Assembly (NCBI GenBank): GCA_902784025.1
Contig: CACZTF010000052.1
Coordinates: forward strand, 1-9,552
Origin: an uncultured Lachnospiraceae bacterium
Lineage (GTDB): Bacteria > Bacillota > Clostridia > Lachnospirales > Lachnospiraceae
Length of the DNA: 9,552 nucleotides
Reading direction: 5' to 3'
Under the pieces are notes generated by a model that ran no database searches, was not told the DNA's origin, and saw nothing but the letters and a program-made list of their open reading frames with translations. Made by a program: the position numbers and the translations under genes. Numbering within the stretch: the stretch's first letter is position 1; every line of letters begins with the position of its first letter. Of this stretch, positions 1-6,794 are shown one piece after another.

Positions 1-372
1 CAGCTTGGTAAAGGCACGGCTAACCCTGACGGAAATGTAAAGAAACACTGGAGCTATTTCGGAAGCAACGGATGGCTTCGCACAGGCTGGGTACAGCTCG
101 GGAAAGGAACATCTGAACCTGACGGAAACGTGACAAAACACTGGAGCTATTTCGGAAATAACGGCTGGATGAGAACCGGCTGGATACACTTTGGTAAAGG
201 CACGTCAGAACCTGACGGGAACGTGGCAAAACACTGGAGCTTTTTCGGAGAAAACGGCTGGATGAGAACCGGTCTTCAGAATATGGGAAAAGGAACATCA
301 AATCCGGATGGAAACTCAGCAAAACACCAGTCATATTTCGGAAATAACGGATGGCTCAGGGTTAGTCAGAAT
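1..372 (+). repeat. Four tandem 93-bp cell-wall-binding repeat units
   Basis: Units begin at 1, 94, 187 and 280, each encoding 31 residues in the same phase (QLGKGT, QLGKGT, HFGKGT, NMGKGT). The array is cut by the window edge, so its full copy number is unknown. The last unit is degenerate after NGWLR, where it passes into the capping module. Confidence 0.85.
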
Positions 373-912
373 GTGACTGTAAACGGAAAGAACTATAAGG
401 CAGACAAAAACGGCTGGCTGAAAGAAATAAAATCTTTTGGAATAAAAAAAATAGTATCTGATATAAGTAAAATGAATTATGGTACATTTAAGGATCGGTA
501 TGGTGACTTGGGGTTTTCTCATACACATGGAGGTCATTTTATGTCGGATAAAAGTATACCGGGTACAAATTATTACGTAGAGTTTTATCAACCACATAAA
601 GATGGGATTATACCGTTGACTCGTGATGCATACATGTTATCTGTTACCGCACCTCTATCAGATATTTTTGACGGAATTGAAAATGTGAGTACTGTTGACG
701 AGTTCGTTAAGCTTTTCTCATCAAGCGGCAAGGCAAAAGCGGAAATCACAATTGATAAGTATGGTAATTGGCATAGACCACGTTTAACCGTTACTGGTGG
801 TGAAATAGGCGCTTCAATCGGCTTTAATGATTTTAACGGTATGAAAACAATTCCGTATATAGCTCCGAATCTTATAGTTGAGTTGGTGGTTAGTTATAGA
901 TATAAAATATGA
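1..912 (+). CDS. Cell-wall-binding repeat surface protein, C-terminal part (5' end outside window)
   Basis: The reading frame is open from base 1 and ends at TGA 910-912, so the true start is upstream; the ATG at 130 lies inside a repeat and is not a start. Visible are four tandem 31-residue units with the core WSYFGxNGWxRTGW and a GKGTxxPDGN linker, a pattern close to the choline-binding/glucan-binding repeats that hold secreted proteins on the cell wall. The fourth unit ends in a capping module (NGKNYKADKNGWLKE). From about base 421 the protein continues for about 160 residues with a domain I do not recognise. It contains a His-rich patch (SHTHGGHF) and a Gly/Trp-rich part (GNWHRPRLTVTGGE). 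This tail is more AT-rich and uses different codons than the repeats. Nothing on the same strand follows before the terminator at 934. The surface location is inferred from the repeats; the function of the tail is unknown. Confidence 0.85.
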   Translation, partial: QLGKGTANPDGNVKKHWSYFGSNGWLRTGWVQLGKGTSEPDGNVTKHWSYFGNNGWMRTGWIHFGKGTSEPDGNVAKHWSFFGENGWMRTGLQNMGKGTSNPDGNSAKHQSYFGNNGWLRVSQNVTVNGKNYKADKNGWLKEIKSFGIKKIVSDISKMNYGTFKDRYGDLGFSHTHGGHFMSDKSIPGTNYYVEFYQPHKDGIIPLTRDAYMLSVTAPLSDIFDGIENVSTVDEFVKLFSSSGKAKAEITIDKYGNWHRPRLTVTGGEIGASIGFNDFNGMKTIPYIAPNLIVELVVSYRYKI

Positions 913-933
913 AAGTGATCATCTTACATATCA

Positions 934-968
934 AAAAAATCCGGCCATATTACATAGCCGGATTTTTT
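934..968. terminator. Bidirectional rho-independent terminator
   Basis: A perfect 12-bp stem (AAAAAATCCGGC at 934-945 with GCCGGATTTTTT at 957-968) surrounds an 11-nt loop. The GC-rich inner stem is flanked by an A-tract on the left and a T-tract on the right, so it can end transcripts from either strand. It lies between two convergent genes, 21 nt after the stop of the plus-strand gene and 48 nt after the stop of the minus-strand gene, which fits a shared terminator. Confidence 0.88.
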
Positions 969-1016
969 ATGCTTTTAAGGGTGATCGATCGCTGATCGTG
1001 ACAGCCCCTTTATTTT

Positions 1017-3566
1017 TTACTTTGTTAACCATCCTTTGGAATCAAAAACATATTTCTTTCCGTTTATAGTCTGACTACCGGTTCTTAACCAACCGTTATC
1101 GCCAAAATATGAACGGTGTTTTGCAGCGTTGCCGTCAGGATTCTTTGTTCCTTTGCCCATATCCTGCCAACCGGTTCTCATCCAGCCGTTATCACCGAAA
1201 TATGACCAGTGGGGAGTTTTTTCACCGTCCTTTTTGGTCAGATGCTGCCAGCCTGTTCTGAGCCATCCGTTATTACCAAAGTATGACCAGTGGGGAGTTT
1301 TTTCACCGTCCTTTTTGGTCAGATGCTGCCAGCCTGTTCTGAGCCATCCGTTATCACCGAAATATGACCAATGAGGAGTTTTTTCACCATCCTTTTTGGT
1401 CAGATACTGCCAGCCTGTTCTGAGCCATCCGTTATCTCCGAAATATGACCAGTGATCTACTTTCTCGCCGTCTGCTTTTGTAAAGTGCTTCCATCCTGTT
1501 ACAAGAATTCCGTCTTTAGTGAAATATGACCAATGAGGAGTCTTTTCACCTTCGGCTTTTCCCATCTTATGCCAGCCTGTGTATGCGCCGTCCTTGGAAT
1601 AATACTTATAACCTTCAGGTGTTTTTACCCAGCCCATGGGATCTTCCTGAGGAAGTTTGTCTATGGATTTGGACTCTTTAGCGTTATCTATAGAGCAAAC
1701 CCTTTCAGCAAGACCTTCTTCATCTGTGGTAGGTTCTTTAACGACCTTCCAGCCTTCGGCGTCCGTATCATCACTAACTGTCCACTGGTGATCTCCTGTA
1801 TCGGAAAGTTTATCCAGTACCTCTCCATACTCAAGTATGGTATCACAATCTAAACAGTGAACATCACCGGAATATCCTTCTGTGGTACATGTTGCTGCGA
1901 CAGAATTTATGATCTCTGTATGAGCATGACCTTCACAGGTTATTATTCTGCCCTGGGAAGTCTCATACTCAGCAGGTATCACGCCGCCGAGCTCTTCTTC
2001 CATATACATTTCAACTATATGACGCACAAGCAGACCGTTTCCGTTGTCGATATAGGTGCCTTCCGGATTCTCGGCGTCTGTTGCTCTTGTATACACTTCC
2101 TTAAGCTTTGCATATGTATCGTTTCCGTTTTTGATAAGAACATTGTCCGCTACGACTGCATAGGTTTTTTCAGGATCAAAAGCTTCACCGTTGATGCTTT
2201 TTATGGTAACAACCTTTACGGATGCAGGGAGGAAGAAGTTACCGTACTCCTCGCCCTCATCATAATCAGCCGTAGTGTCGATCACATATTCCATACCCGA
2301 AACCTGTGCAAAACCGGGGCATCTTTTATCATCATATCTTTTGTTATCCATGTTCTGGGAGGCCTCTATCGTCTCAAGAAGCTCCTGACCTGTAACGTAA
2401 ATGATACCTATACCGTTGGGGGAGAAGGGCAGACCTCTGAGAACATCAACGGTATTAATATCACCAGAATAGATGAACTGATCGCAGTTACCGCCGTTGA
2501 TGATACCTACAAGGGGCACATCCTTTTGAAACTCAGGCATTTTGTTCTGTGCATACCAGACAAGAGCATCAGAAACAAGATCACCCATGTTTATCTCGCC
2601 TCTCCAGCCTACCCTGTCAGCTGCTTCAAGATTGAAATCTGATGTTGCTATTACAGGAAGTGCATTACTCTTGATATCATTTGCAAGAGCAGCTACTGTT
2701 GCATCAGGTGCATAAGAATCCAGTGTAAAATTTTCTTCACCGATCACCGTTTTTTCTTCATCGTCTATGACAACGGCACCGTATACCATTTCACCATCTG
2801 TAGGTGCACATATGGTGAAATCTGCTCCGTTATCCGAAACGGGAGTCTTGTTATTATCAAGGCAGATCACAACATCTGCGGCCGGAGGTGTAACGGTTTC
2901 AGTATAGTTATAGCCCAGCATGTAGTCATCCTGCATAATATCGGGGGTGGATGGATCCGAAAGTGCCATAAAGCCTACATTCAGGGTTCCGTTGTTTCTG
3001 TTTGTAGTTTTTGTAAATGAATAGTAACCGGTATTTTCAGCTGCAATATCCATATTTGTCGCGATAACACTAAAGGCAACAGGTGCCTTTGCAGGTCTGG
3101 TGTCTGTCGCATCAGTTCTGGGCCCCAGAGAATAGGTCTCTTCAGGAGCGCCGGTCTTTAATTCTGCCTGCGTATAGAACTTATGGAGATTTCCATGCCA
3201 TGAAATACCGGTAGTCGCATCTGCATACACAAAATCATATGTACCCATGGCAGCAACTTCATAACCGGCAGCATCCATGAGATTATAGATACCCAGTCCT
3301 CTGTCTGTGTTTGCATATGTGCTTCCCTGAAGATGATTTCCTGCATCTACAAGATATACGGTAGCTCCTTTAGATTCATAATCTTTTTTTGCGGTAGCCA
3401 GCTTTGCATATGCATCAACGTCTCCTCTTAAGTTACCGGAGTAAAGTATTACAGTCTTGCCGGAGTATTCAGTGCTGTCTGCCGCGAGTACAGGCGTAAC
3501 AGTGGCGCCCATGGCCAGCCCTGCAGCAATTATCACCCCGGATATCGCTTTAACTTTTCTTAACAA
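1017..3566 (-). CDS. Secreted 5'-nucleotidase-like protein with cell-wall-binding repeats; probable pseudoenzyme
   Basis: An 849-residue protein starting at TTG. That start is chosen because AAAGGAGG lies 8 nt upstream and a signal peptide follows at once (residues 1-28, ending TPVLA). Residues 37-276 match the metallophosphatase half of UshA-type 5'-nucleotidases in order and spacing, and about 285-490 match the C-terminal substrate domain (GDLVSDAL, NGG, GDINTVDVL, LPFSPN, GFAQVSGM). The metal ligands are missing: the usual NDxHG is GNLRG (44-48), DAGD is DAGN (74-77), GNHEFD is GTYDFV (108-113), the later His motif reads CLDNN (235-239), and no GHxH is present around 253-263. The GGGIR substrate motif reads GGNCD. 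Residues 544-584 form a His/Cys module (GHAH, then C560, C571, C574); a degenerate relative with one Cys follows (592-638). Residues 645-849 are wall-binding repeats. It probably binds at the surface without hydrolysing nucleotides. No clear promoter or terminator was found in the 146 nt separating it from the upstream lipoprotein gene. Confidence 0.85.
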   Translation of the reverse strand: MLRKVKAISGVIIAAGLAMGATVTPVLAADSTEYSGKTVILYSGNLRGDVDAYAKLATAKKDYESKGATVYLVDAGNHLQGSTYANTDRGLGIYNLMDAAGYEVAAMGTYDFVYADATTGISWHGNLHKFYTQAELKTGAPEETYSLGPRTDATDTRPAKAPVAFSVIATNMDIAAENTGYYSFTKTTNRNNGTLNVGFMALSDPSTPDIMQDDYMLGYNYTETVTPPAADVVICLDNNKTPVSDNGADFTICAPTDGEMVYGAVVIDDEEKTVIGEENFTLDSYAPDATVAALANDIKSNALPVIATSDFNLEAADRVGWRGEINMGDLVSDALVWYAQNKMPEFQKDVPLVGIINGGNCDQFIYSGDINTVDVLRGLPFSPNGIGIIYVTGQELLETIEASQNMDNKRYDDKRCPGFAQVSGMEYVIDTTADYDEGEEYGNFFLPASVKVVTIKSINGEAFDPEKTYAVVADNVLIKNGNDTYAKLKEVYTRATDAENPEGTYIDNGNGLLVRHIVEMYMEEELGGVIPAEYETSQGRIITCEGHAHTEIINSVAATCTTEGYSGDVHCLDCDTILEYGEVLDKLSDTGDHQWTVSDDTDAEGWKVVKEPTTDEEGLAERVCSIDNAKESKSIDKLPQEDPMGWVKTPEGYKYYSKDGAYTGWHKMGKAEGEKTPHWSYFTKDGILVTGWKHFTKADGEKVDHWSYFGDNGWLRTGWQYLTKKDGEKTPHWSYFGDNGWLRTGWQHLTKKDGEKTPHWSYFGNNGWLRTGWQHLTKKDGEKTPHWSYFGDNGWMRTGWQDMGKGTKNPDGNAAKHRSYFGDNGWLRTGSQTINGKKYVFDSKGWLTK
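1108..1605 (-). repeat. Tandem 81-bp wall-binding repeats with one 93-bp unit at the 3' end
   Basis: The element TATGAC/TATGAA recurs at 1108, 1201, 1282, 1363, 1444 and 1525, giving one 93-bp interval and four of 81 bp. Each unit encodes WSYFGDNGWLRTGW plus a linker. The 81-bp units carry a TKKDGEKTP-type linker of 27-residue period; the 93-bp unit carries the GKGTxNPDGN linker seen in the convergent gene. The units starting at 1201 and 1282 are almost identical in DNA, suggesting recent duplication or conversion. Confidence 0.85.
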
Positions 3567-3574
3567 ATCAAATT

Positions 3575-3582
3575 CCTCCTTT
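3575..3582 (-). promoter_or_regulatory. Ribosome binding site fixing the TTG start at 3566
   Basis: The minus strand reads AAAGGAGG, then 8 nt, then TTG. The next in-frame ATG lies inside the hydrophobic core of the signal peptide (Met19), so the TTG is the only start that preserves the positively charged n-region MLRKVK. Confidence 0.8.
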
Positions 3583-3712
3583 CGTGTTTTGAATAAAACT
3601 ACAATTATTGAATTCTGATAAAAAAGGATCCACCCGAAACTTTTTCATCATTATTCCTTCAATTATTTTATTACTATTTTTTTTTTAATTTAACCCCATA
3701 TGAGGGATATTT

Positions 3713-5398
3713 TTAATAGCCGTAATGAATGATAGTAGGGTACGGAACGCCCAGTTCTTCTACCGCCTTATTCAAAGCATCCAGCCCCCATGGATTGAGT
3801 GCCTGGTTGTTTTCAAAAGATTCAGGCCACAGTTCCATTTTGATCGCAAGATTGTAAACAAGAGTGACAGCAGGATACCCGGACTCTGCTTCAGCAGGTA
3901 TTATATAAAGTGCCCTGTTCTGATAAGGGTATGTTACGGGATACCTGCCCAGTACTTCAGAAGCTACAGCATCTGCATTGCTTATATCTGAAATGATCTT
4001 TATCATCACACGTGTATTTGGTTTAGCCTTGATGATCTCTTCCGTAGTCATTCCCGCAGTAGAGCTGTCAGCTGCCTGGACGGGTCCTCTTCCCAGTCTT
4101 GCGATAAACAGAGAGTTCGTCACGGGAACATTGGGCTCATCATACTCACAGATGGTACCCAGATTCTGACAAGGATAACCGTTTACGTTATTCAGTATCC
4201 CTGTCCAGTAAGGCAGGGGATCGTAGTCCATATGGGCATAAAGCTCTATATCCGTATTTGCTGTAAAAGTATCATTATTGCTTACCGGATTTCCCCCCAC
4301 CGGCGCATCATACCAGCCCAGAAATGTGTAGCCGCTCCTTGTTTTCGGCACCGGAAAAGCTGAACCATAGGTATCTCCTACATAAACCTGACGGTTTTCA
4401 TCGGCAGCATTTCCTATCCAGTAATTTCCTTTTACCCCTTCATGGACAAAATGTACATTATGTATTTCTCTTTGCACATAAAAAGCATAAAGAGTATGAT
4501 CTTCCTCAATGCTTACCACACTGCTCCCGTTTATCCTGATGCCGCTTCCGTTTTCGCCGGTAAACCATCCTGCAAATGTATAGCCTCCCTTACTGCATTC
4601 AGGAAGGGCTCCGTACTGCTCACCGACTTTTACTTCCCTGGCAGATGAGTCACTTATATCTCCTTCGGCAGCATCAAATCTTACCATAACTCTGATATCC
4701 GGAAGCTCCTCAGAAGGATTCTCCTCCGATGGCGTCGGTTCCGAAGTTGTTGGCTCTTCAGAGGGTTTTTCCTCCTCGGCCGGCGGTGTTTCAGGTGGTT
4801 CTGTCGGAGTGTTGTCGCTTATGCCCGGAGATTTTCCTCCGTTGCCAGGTCCGCCCTGACCGCCGTCCTCACCGTTTCCGGTGCCGTTCCCTGAACCTTT
4901 GTCGGTCTTATTGTCTGAATCCGGATCGATCAGATCATCACCGTGATTTCTGTCATCTTTTGAGTACTCTTTATCGGCATCATCGTCAGATTTCTTTTCA
5001 TTTCCCGGATCAGTATTGTTATCCTCTGTGGGAATTGCTTCTTTATCATTGGTGTCACCGTCATCAGTATCATCTTCTGTCGATTCCGGCGGGGTAGTTG
5101 TTACTTCGGGAATATCTTCTGTTTCGTTTTCCTGATCCTGTTCTGTTTCCTGCTCGGTTTTATCTTCTTTTTCTTTTTTGTTTTCCTCCTCTGTTTCAGT
5201 ATCGTTCTCTTCTTCGTTTGACATCGAATTTTTTATGAACTGTCCGACAGCAGTATCTTCATCTGTAGTTGCAAGTGCATCTTCGGCATTCTTTATCTCG
5301 TCTGCATCTGAAGAAGCGGTAACCCTGCTCCTGCATCCAGCCACACCCAGGCCTGCACAAAGTGCGAGAATAGTAGCGATTGTTATTTTCTTTTTCAT
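3713..5398 (-). CDS. Lipoprotein with acidic stalk and two InlB/Flg_new-type repeats
   Basis: A 561-residue protein. The N-terminus is a lipoprotein signal with lipobox VAGC and Cys22 as the lipidation site, so it should sit on the outer face of the cytoplasmic membrane. Residues about 58-232 are low-complexity and very rich in Glu, Asp, Thr, Pro, Asn and Gly, probably a disordered stalk through the wall. Two beta-grasp Listeria-Bacteroides repeat (Flg_new) domains follow at about 235-308 and 313-390, each with the typical GYTFxGW motif. Residues 391-561 form a C-terminal domain I do not recognise (it contains RVMIKIISDIS and NPWGLDALNKA). It is the last gene of the tight operon, 16 nt after the membrane-protein gene. 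The repeats usually serve protein-protein or adhesion contacts in surface proteins; the partner here is unknown. No convincing terminator is visible after the stop. Confidence 0.85.
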   Translation of the reverse strand: MKKKITIATILALCAGLGVAGCRSRVTASSDADEIKNAEDALATTDEDTAVGQFIKNSMSNEEENDTETEEENKKEKEDKTEQETEQDQENETEDIPEVTTTPPESTEDDTDDGDTNDKEAIPTEDNNTDPGNEKKSDDDADKEYSKDDRNHGDDLIDPDSDNKTDKGSGNGTGNGEDGGQGGPGNGGKSPGISDNTPTEPPETPPAEEEKPSEEPTTSEPTPSEENPSEELPDIRVMVRFDAAEGDISDSSAREVKVGEQYGALPECSKGGYTFAGWFTGENGSGIRINGSSVVSIEEDHTLYAFYVQREIHNVHFVHEGVKGNYWIGNAADENRQVYVGDTYGSAFPVPKTRSGYTFLGWYDAPVGGNPVSNNDTFTANTDIELYAHMDYDPLPYWTGILNNVNGYPCQNLGTICEYDEPNVPVTNSLFIARLGRGPVQAADSSTAGMTTEEIIKAKPNTRVMIKIISDISNADAVASEVLGRYPVTYPYQNRALYIIPAEAESGYPAVTLVYNLAIKMELWPESFENNQALNPWGLDALNKAVEELGVPYPTIIHYGY

Positions 5399-5405
5399 AA
5401 CAATA

Positions 5406-5415
5406 CACCCCCTTT
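5406..5415 (-). promoter_or_regulatory. Ribosome binding site of the lipoprotein gene, touching the upstream stop codon
   Basis: The minus strand reads AAAGGGGGTG, 7 nt before the ATG at 5398. It matches AAAGGAGGTG except for one A-to-G change that still allows a G-U pair with 16S rRNA. Its first base is the last base of the TAA stop of the preceding gene, which supports translational coupling. Confidence 0.6.
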
Positions 5416-6779
5416 TATAATGCGTATTTATATTTTATCCGTATCCTCTCTTTAAAATCTGCCTGATCCCACAGATAGCCTACACTTTCCTTTACAAATT
5501 GTTCCATTTGGGTTCTGGCTTCCATTGTCTGCTCTTTTTCTGAAAAAGAGGCCTCCTGCCACATTGTGTGCATAGTCTTGAAAGCGTCGGCATATTCGGA
5601 AGACATACCCTTTTCTATATCGGGCAATGCTTCCTCAAAAAACTCATTCTCACGGCACCATCCTTTATATCTGAACCAGCGCATCAGATACATAAAATGC
5701 GATCTGATGGCAACAGCATTATCTTCACTATCCATGCCTTCTCTGTTCTTTTCCCGTTTCTTTTTTACTTTATCCAGAAAAACGGCGGGTACAAAAAGAA
5801 TGAAAAGTATACCGGATATAGCCATAATGATAAACAGCAGTGTAACCCCGTTTATCGATCCGCCTGTCTCGCCGGGAGCTTCTGCTTCGTCAAGCATCGG
5901 ATCGTCATCCTTTTCCTGTTCTTTTTCATCATTATCTTTTTTATCCTCTTTTTCGGATTTCATATTCGCAAAATGAACAGTCCGTCCTGCAAGAATATCC
6001 CTTAATCGCTCCTCTGCTTCGGAAACTACAAAATTCTTTTCAGGAGCAGCGGCCCGGGTTATAAGAGATGTTGCAGCTATTACGGATCCCAAAACGGCTG
6101 CAGCTATCAAAAAGCTTCTAAACGTAACTCCCGATGAAACTATAAAATACAGTACAGGAGAAACAAGTATCCCTATAACGGAAATATATATGGGCGTAAT
6201 ACCGAAATATGCACATACAAACACTGTAAAAACAAACAATCCCAACGCCGTGAAAAGCCTTACAAGCGGTTTGGCTGCCAAAACAAGACCTAATGCAAAA
6301 AACACTGAAAGCAGACCTGCACATATGAGCCGTGAAGAATCTGCAGCTCCTTCGCTTACTTCAAATCTGTCATATATGTATCCCTGCTGTGTTTCGCCTA
6401 TATCAAACAGACTGTTTGCCAAAAGCCTGCCTCCATCTGAAAATGAGACATGCATGACGATCAGCGTTGCAACAGCTGCTCCGAGTACGGCGATCCATAC
6501 GATCATAAAAACTTTTTTGTTAATGCGCGATAGCAGTCGCAAAAATAATACCGGTAAACCAGTCATAGTAATTGCAAATAAAGAAATATCAGACCATAAT
6601 CCGCTTATGCAGGCGCAAACAGAGACAAACAGGATGATATCCGATATTATGCACGCAGCTAAAGAAGAACCGTGACCGGAAACTGCGCCATTTTCTTTTA
6701 TCATACGGGCGTCCAGAAATTCAGATGAGGAAGCATCATTTATTATTGACTTTTTGTTTGTCTTTTTATCGGTGGTCAT
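5415..6779 (-). CDS. TgpA-like multi-TM membrane protein lacking a transglutaminase core
   Basis: A 454-residue membrane protein. Hydrophobic segments lie at about 39-60, 63-83, 89-112, 150-169, 172-192, 195-215, 221-242 and 312-335. Between the last two is a 65-residue linker (247-311) with a Lys/Glu/Asp-rich run at 273-300. After the last segment comes a basic stretch (KVKKKREKNRE) and a roughly 110-residue soluble tail of DUF4129 type by position. In the usual moxR-DUF58-transglutaminase cluster, the third protein has an N-terminal TM block, an outer transglutaminase-like domain, one TM helix and a cytoplasmic DUF4129 domain. Here the scaffold is kept, but the transglutaminase domain, with its Cys-His-Asp triad, is absent and the acidic linker stands in its place. 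The start at ATG 6779 has GAAGGA 7 nt upstream and lies 15 nt after the DUF58 stop. Assignment to the TgpA-like family rests on operon position and topology, not on a clear motif. Confidence 0.8.
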   Translation of the reverse strand: MTTDKKTNKKSIINDASSSEFLDARMIKENGAVSGHGSSLAACIISDIILFVSVCACISGLWSDISLFAITMTGLPVLFLRLLSRINKKVFMIVWIAVLGAAVATLIVMHVSFSDGGRLLANSLFDIGETQQGYIYDRFEVSEGAADSSRLICAGLLSVFFALGLVLAAKPLVRLFTALGLFVFTVFVCAYFGITPIYISVIGILVSPVLYFIVSSGVTFRSFLIAAAVLGSVIAATSLITRAAAPEKNFVVSEAEERLRDILAGRTVHFANMKSEKEDKKDNDEKEQEKDDDPMLDEAEAPGETGGSINGVTLLFIIMAISGILFILFVPAVFLDKVKKKREKNREGMDSEDNAVAIRSHFMYLMRWFRYKGWCRENEFFEEALPDIEKGMSSEYADAFKTMHTMWQEASFSEKEQTMEARTQMEQFVKESVGYLWDQADFKERIRIKYKYAL

Positions 6780-6794
6780 AAGACTATCCTTCTG

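Noticed and set aside
1..912. Polymorphic toxin with immunity gene
   Set aside because: The repeat-plus-variable-tail layout is suggestive, but no recognised toxin motif is seen and a terminator and convergent gene follow directly where an immunity gene would be expected.
977..1010. AAGGG/CCCTT and CGATC/GATCG dyads as a second terminator of the nucleotidase-like gene
   Set aside because: The stems are only 5 bp each, separated by unpaired bases, and lack a proper T-tract; the 934-968 hairpin explains termination.
878..1069. Small plus-strand open frame across the 3' end of the first gene
   Set aside because: It overlaps the first gene, the terminator stem and the end of the convergent gene and has no start signal.
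1108..1605. Regular repeats considered as a CRISPR array
   Set aside because: The periodic sequence is in frame within a coding gene and encodes wall-binding units; there are no unique spacers between short identical repeats.
1857..2642. Long plus-strand open frame of 261 codons opposite the nucleotidase-like gene
   Set aside because: It lies fully inside a well-supported minus-strand gene, has no ribosome binding site and reads as a Cys/Ile-rich sequence without family motifs, so it is an antisense shadow.
3678..3706. T-run next to a CCC..GGG dyad downstream of the lipoprotein gene, as a possible terminator
   Set aside because: The stem has only about 3 bp, and the T-run lies on the wrong side for the minus strand, where it reads as A-run.
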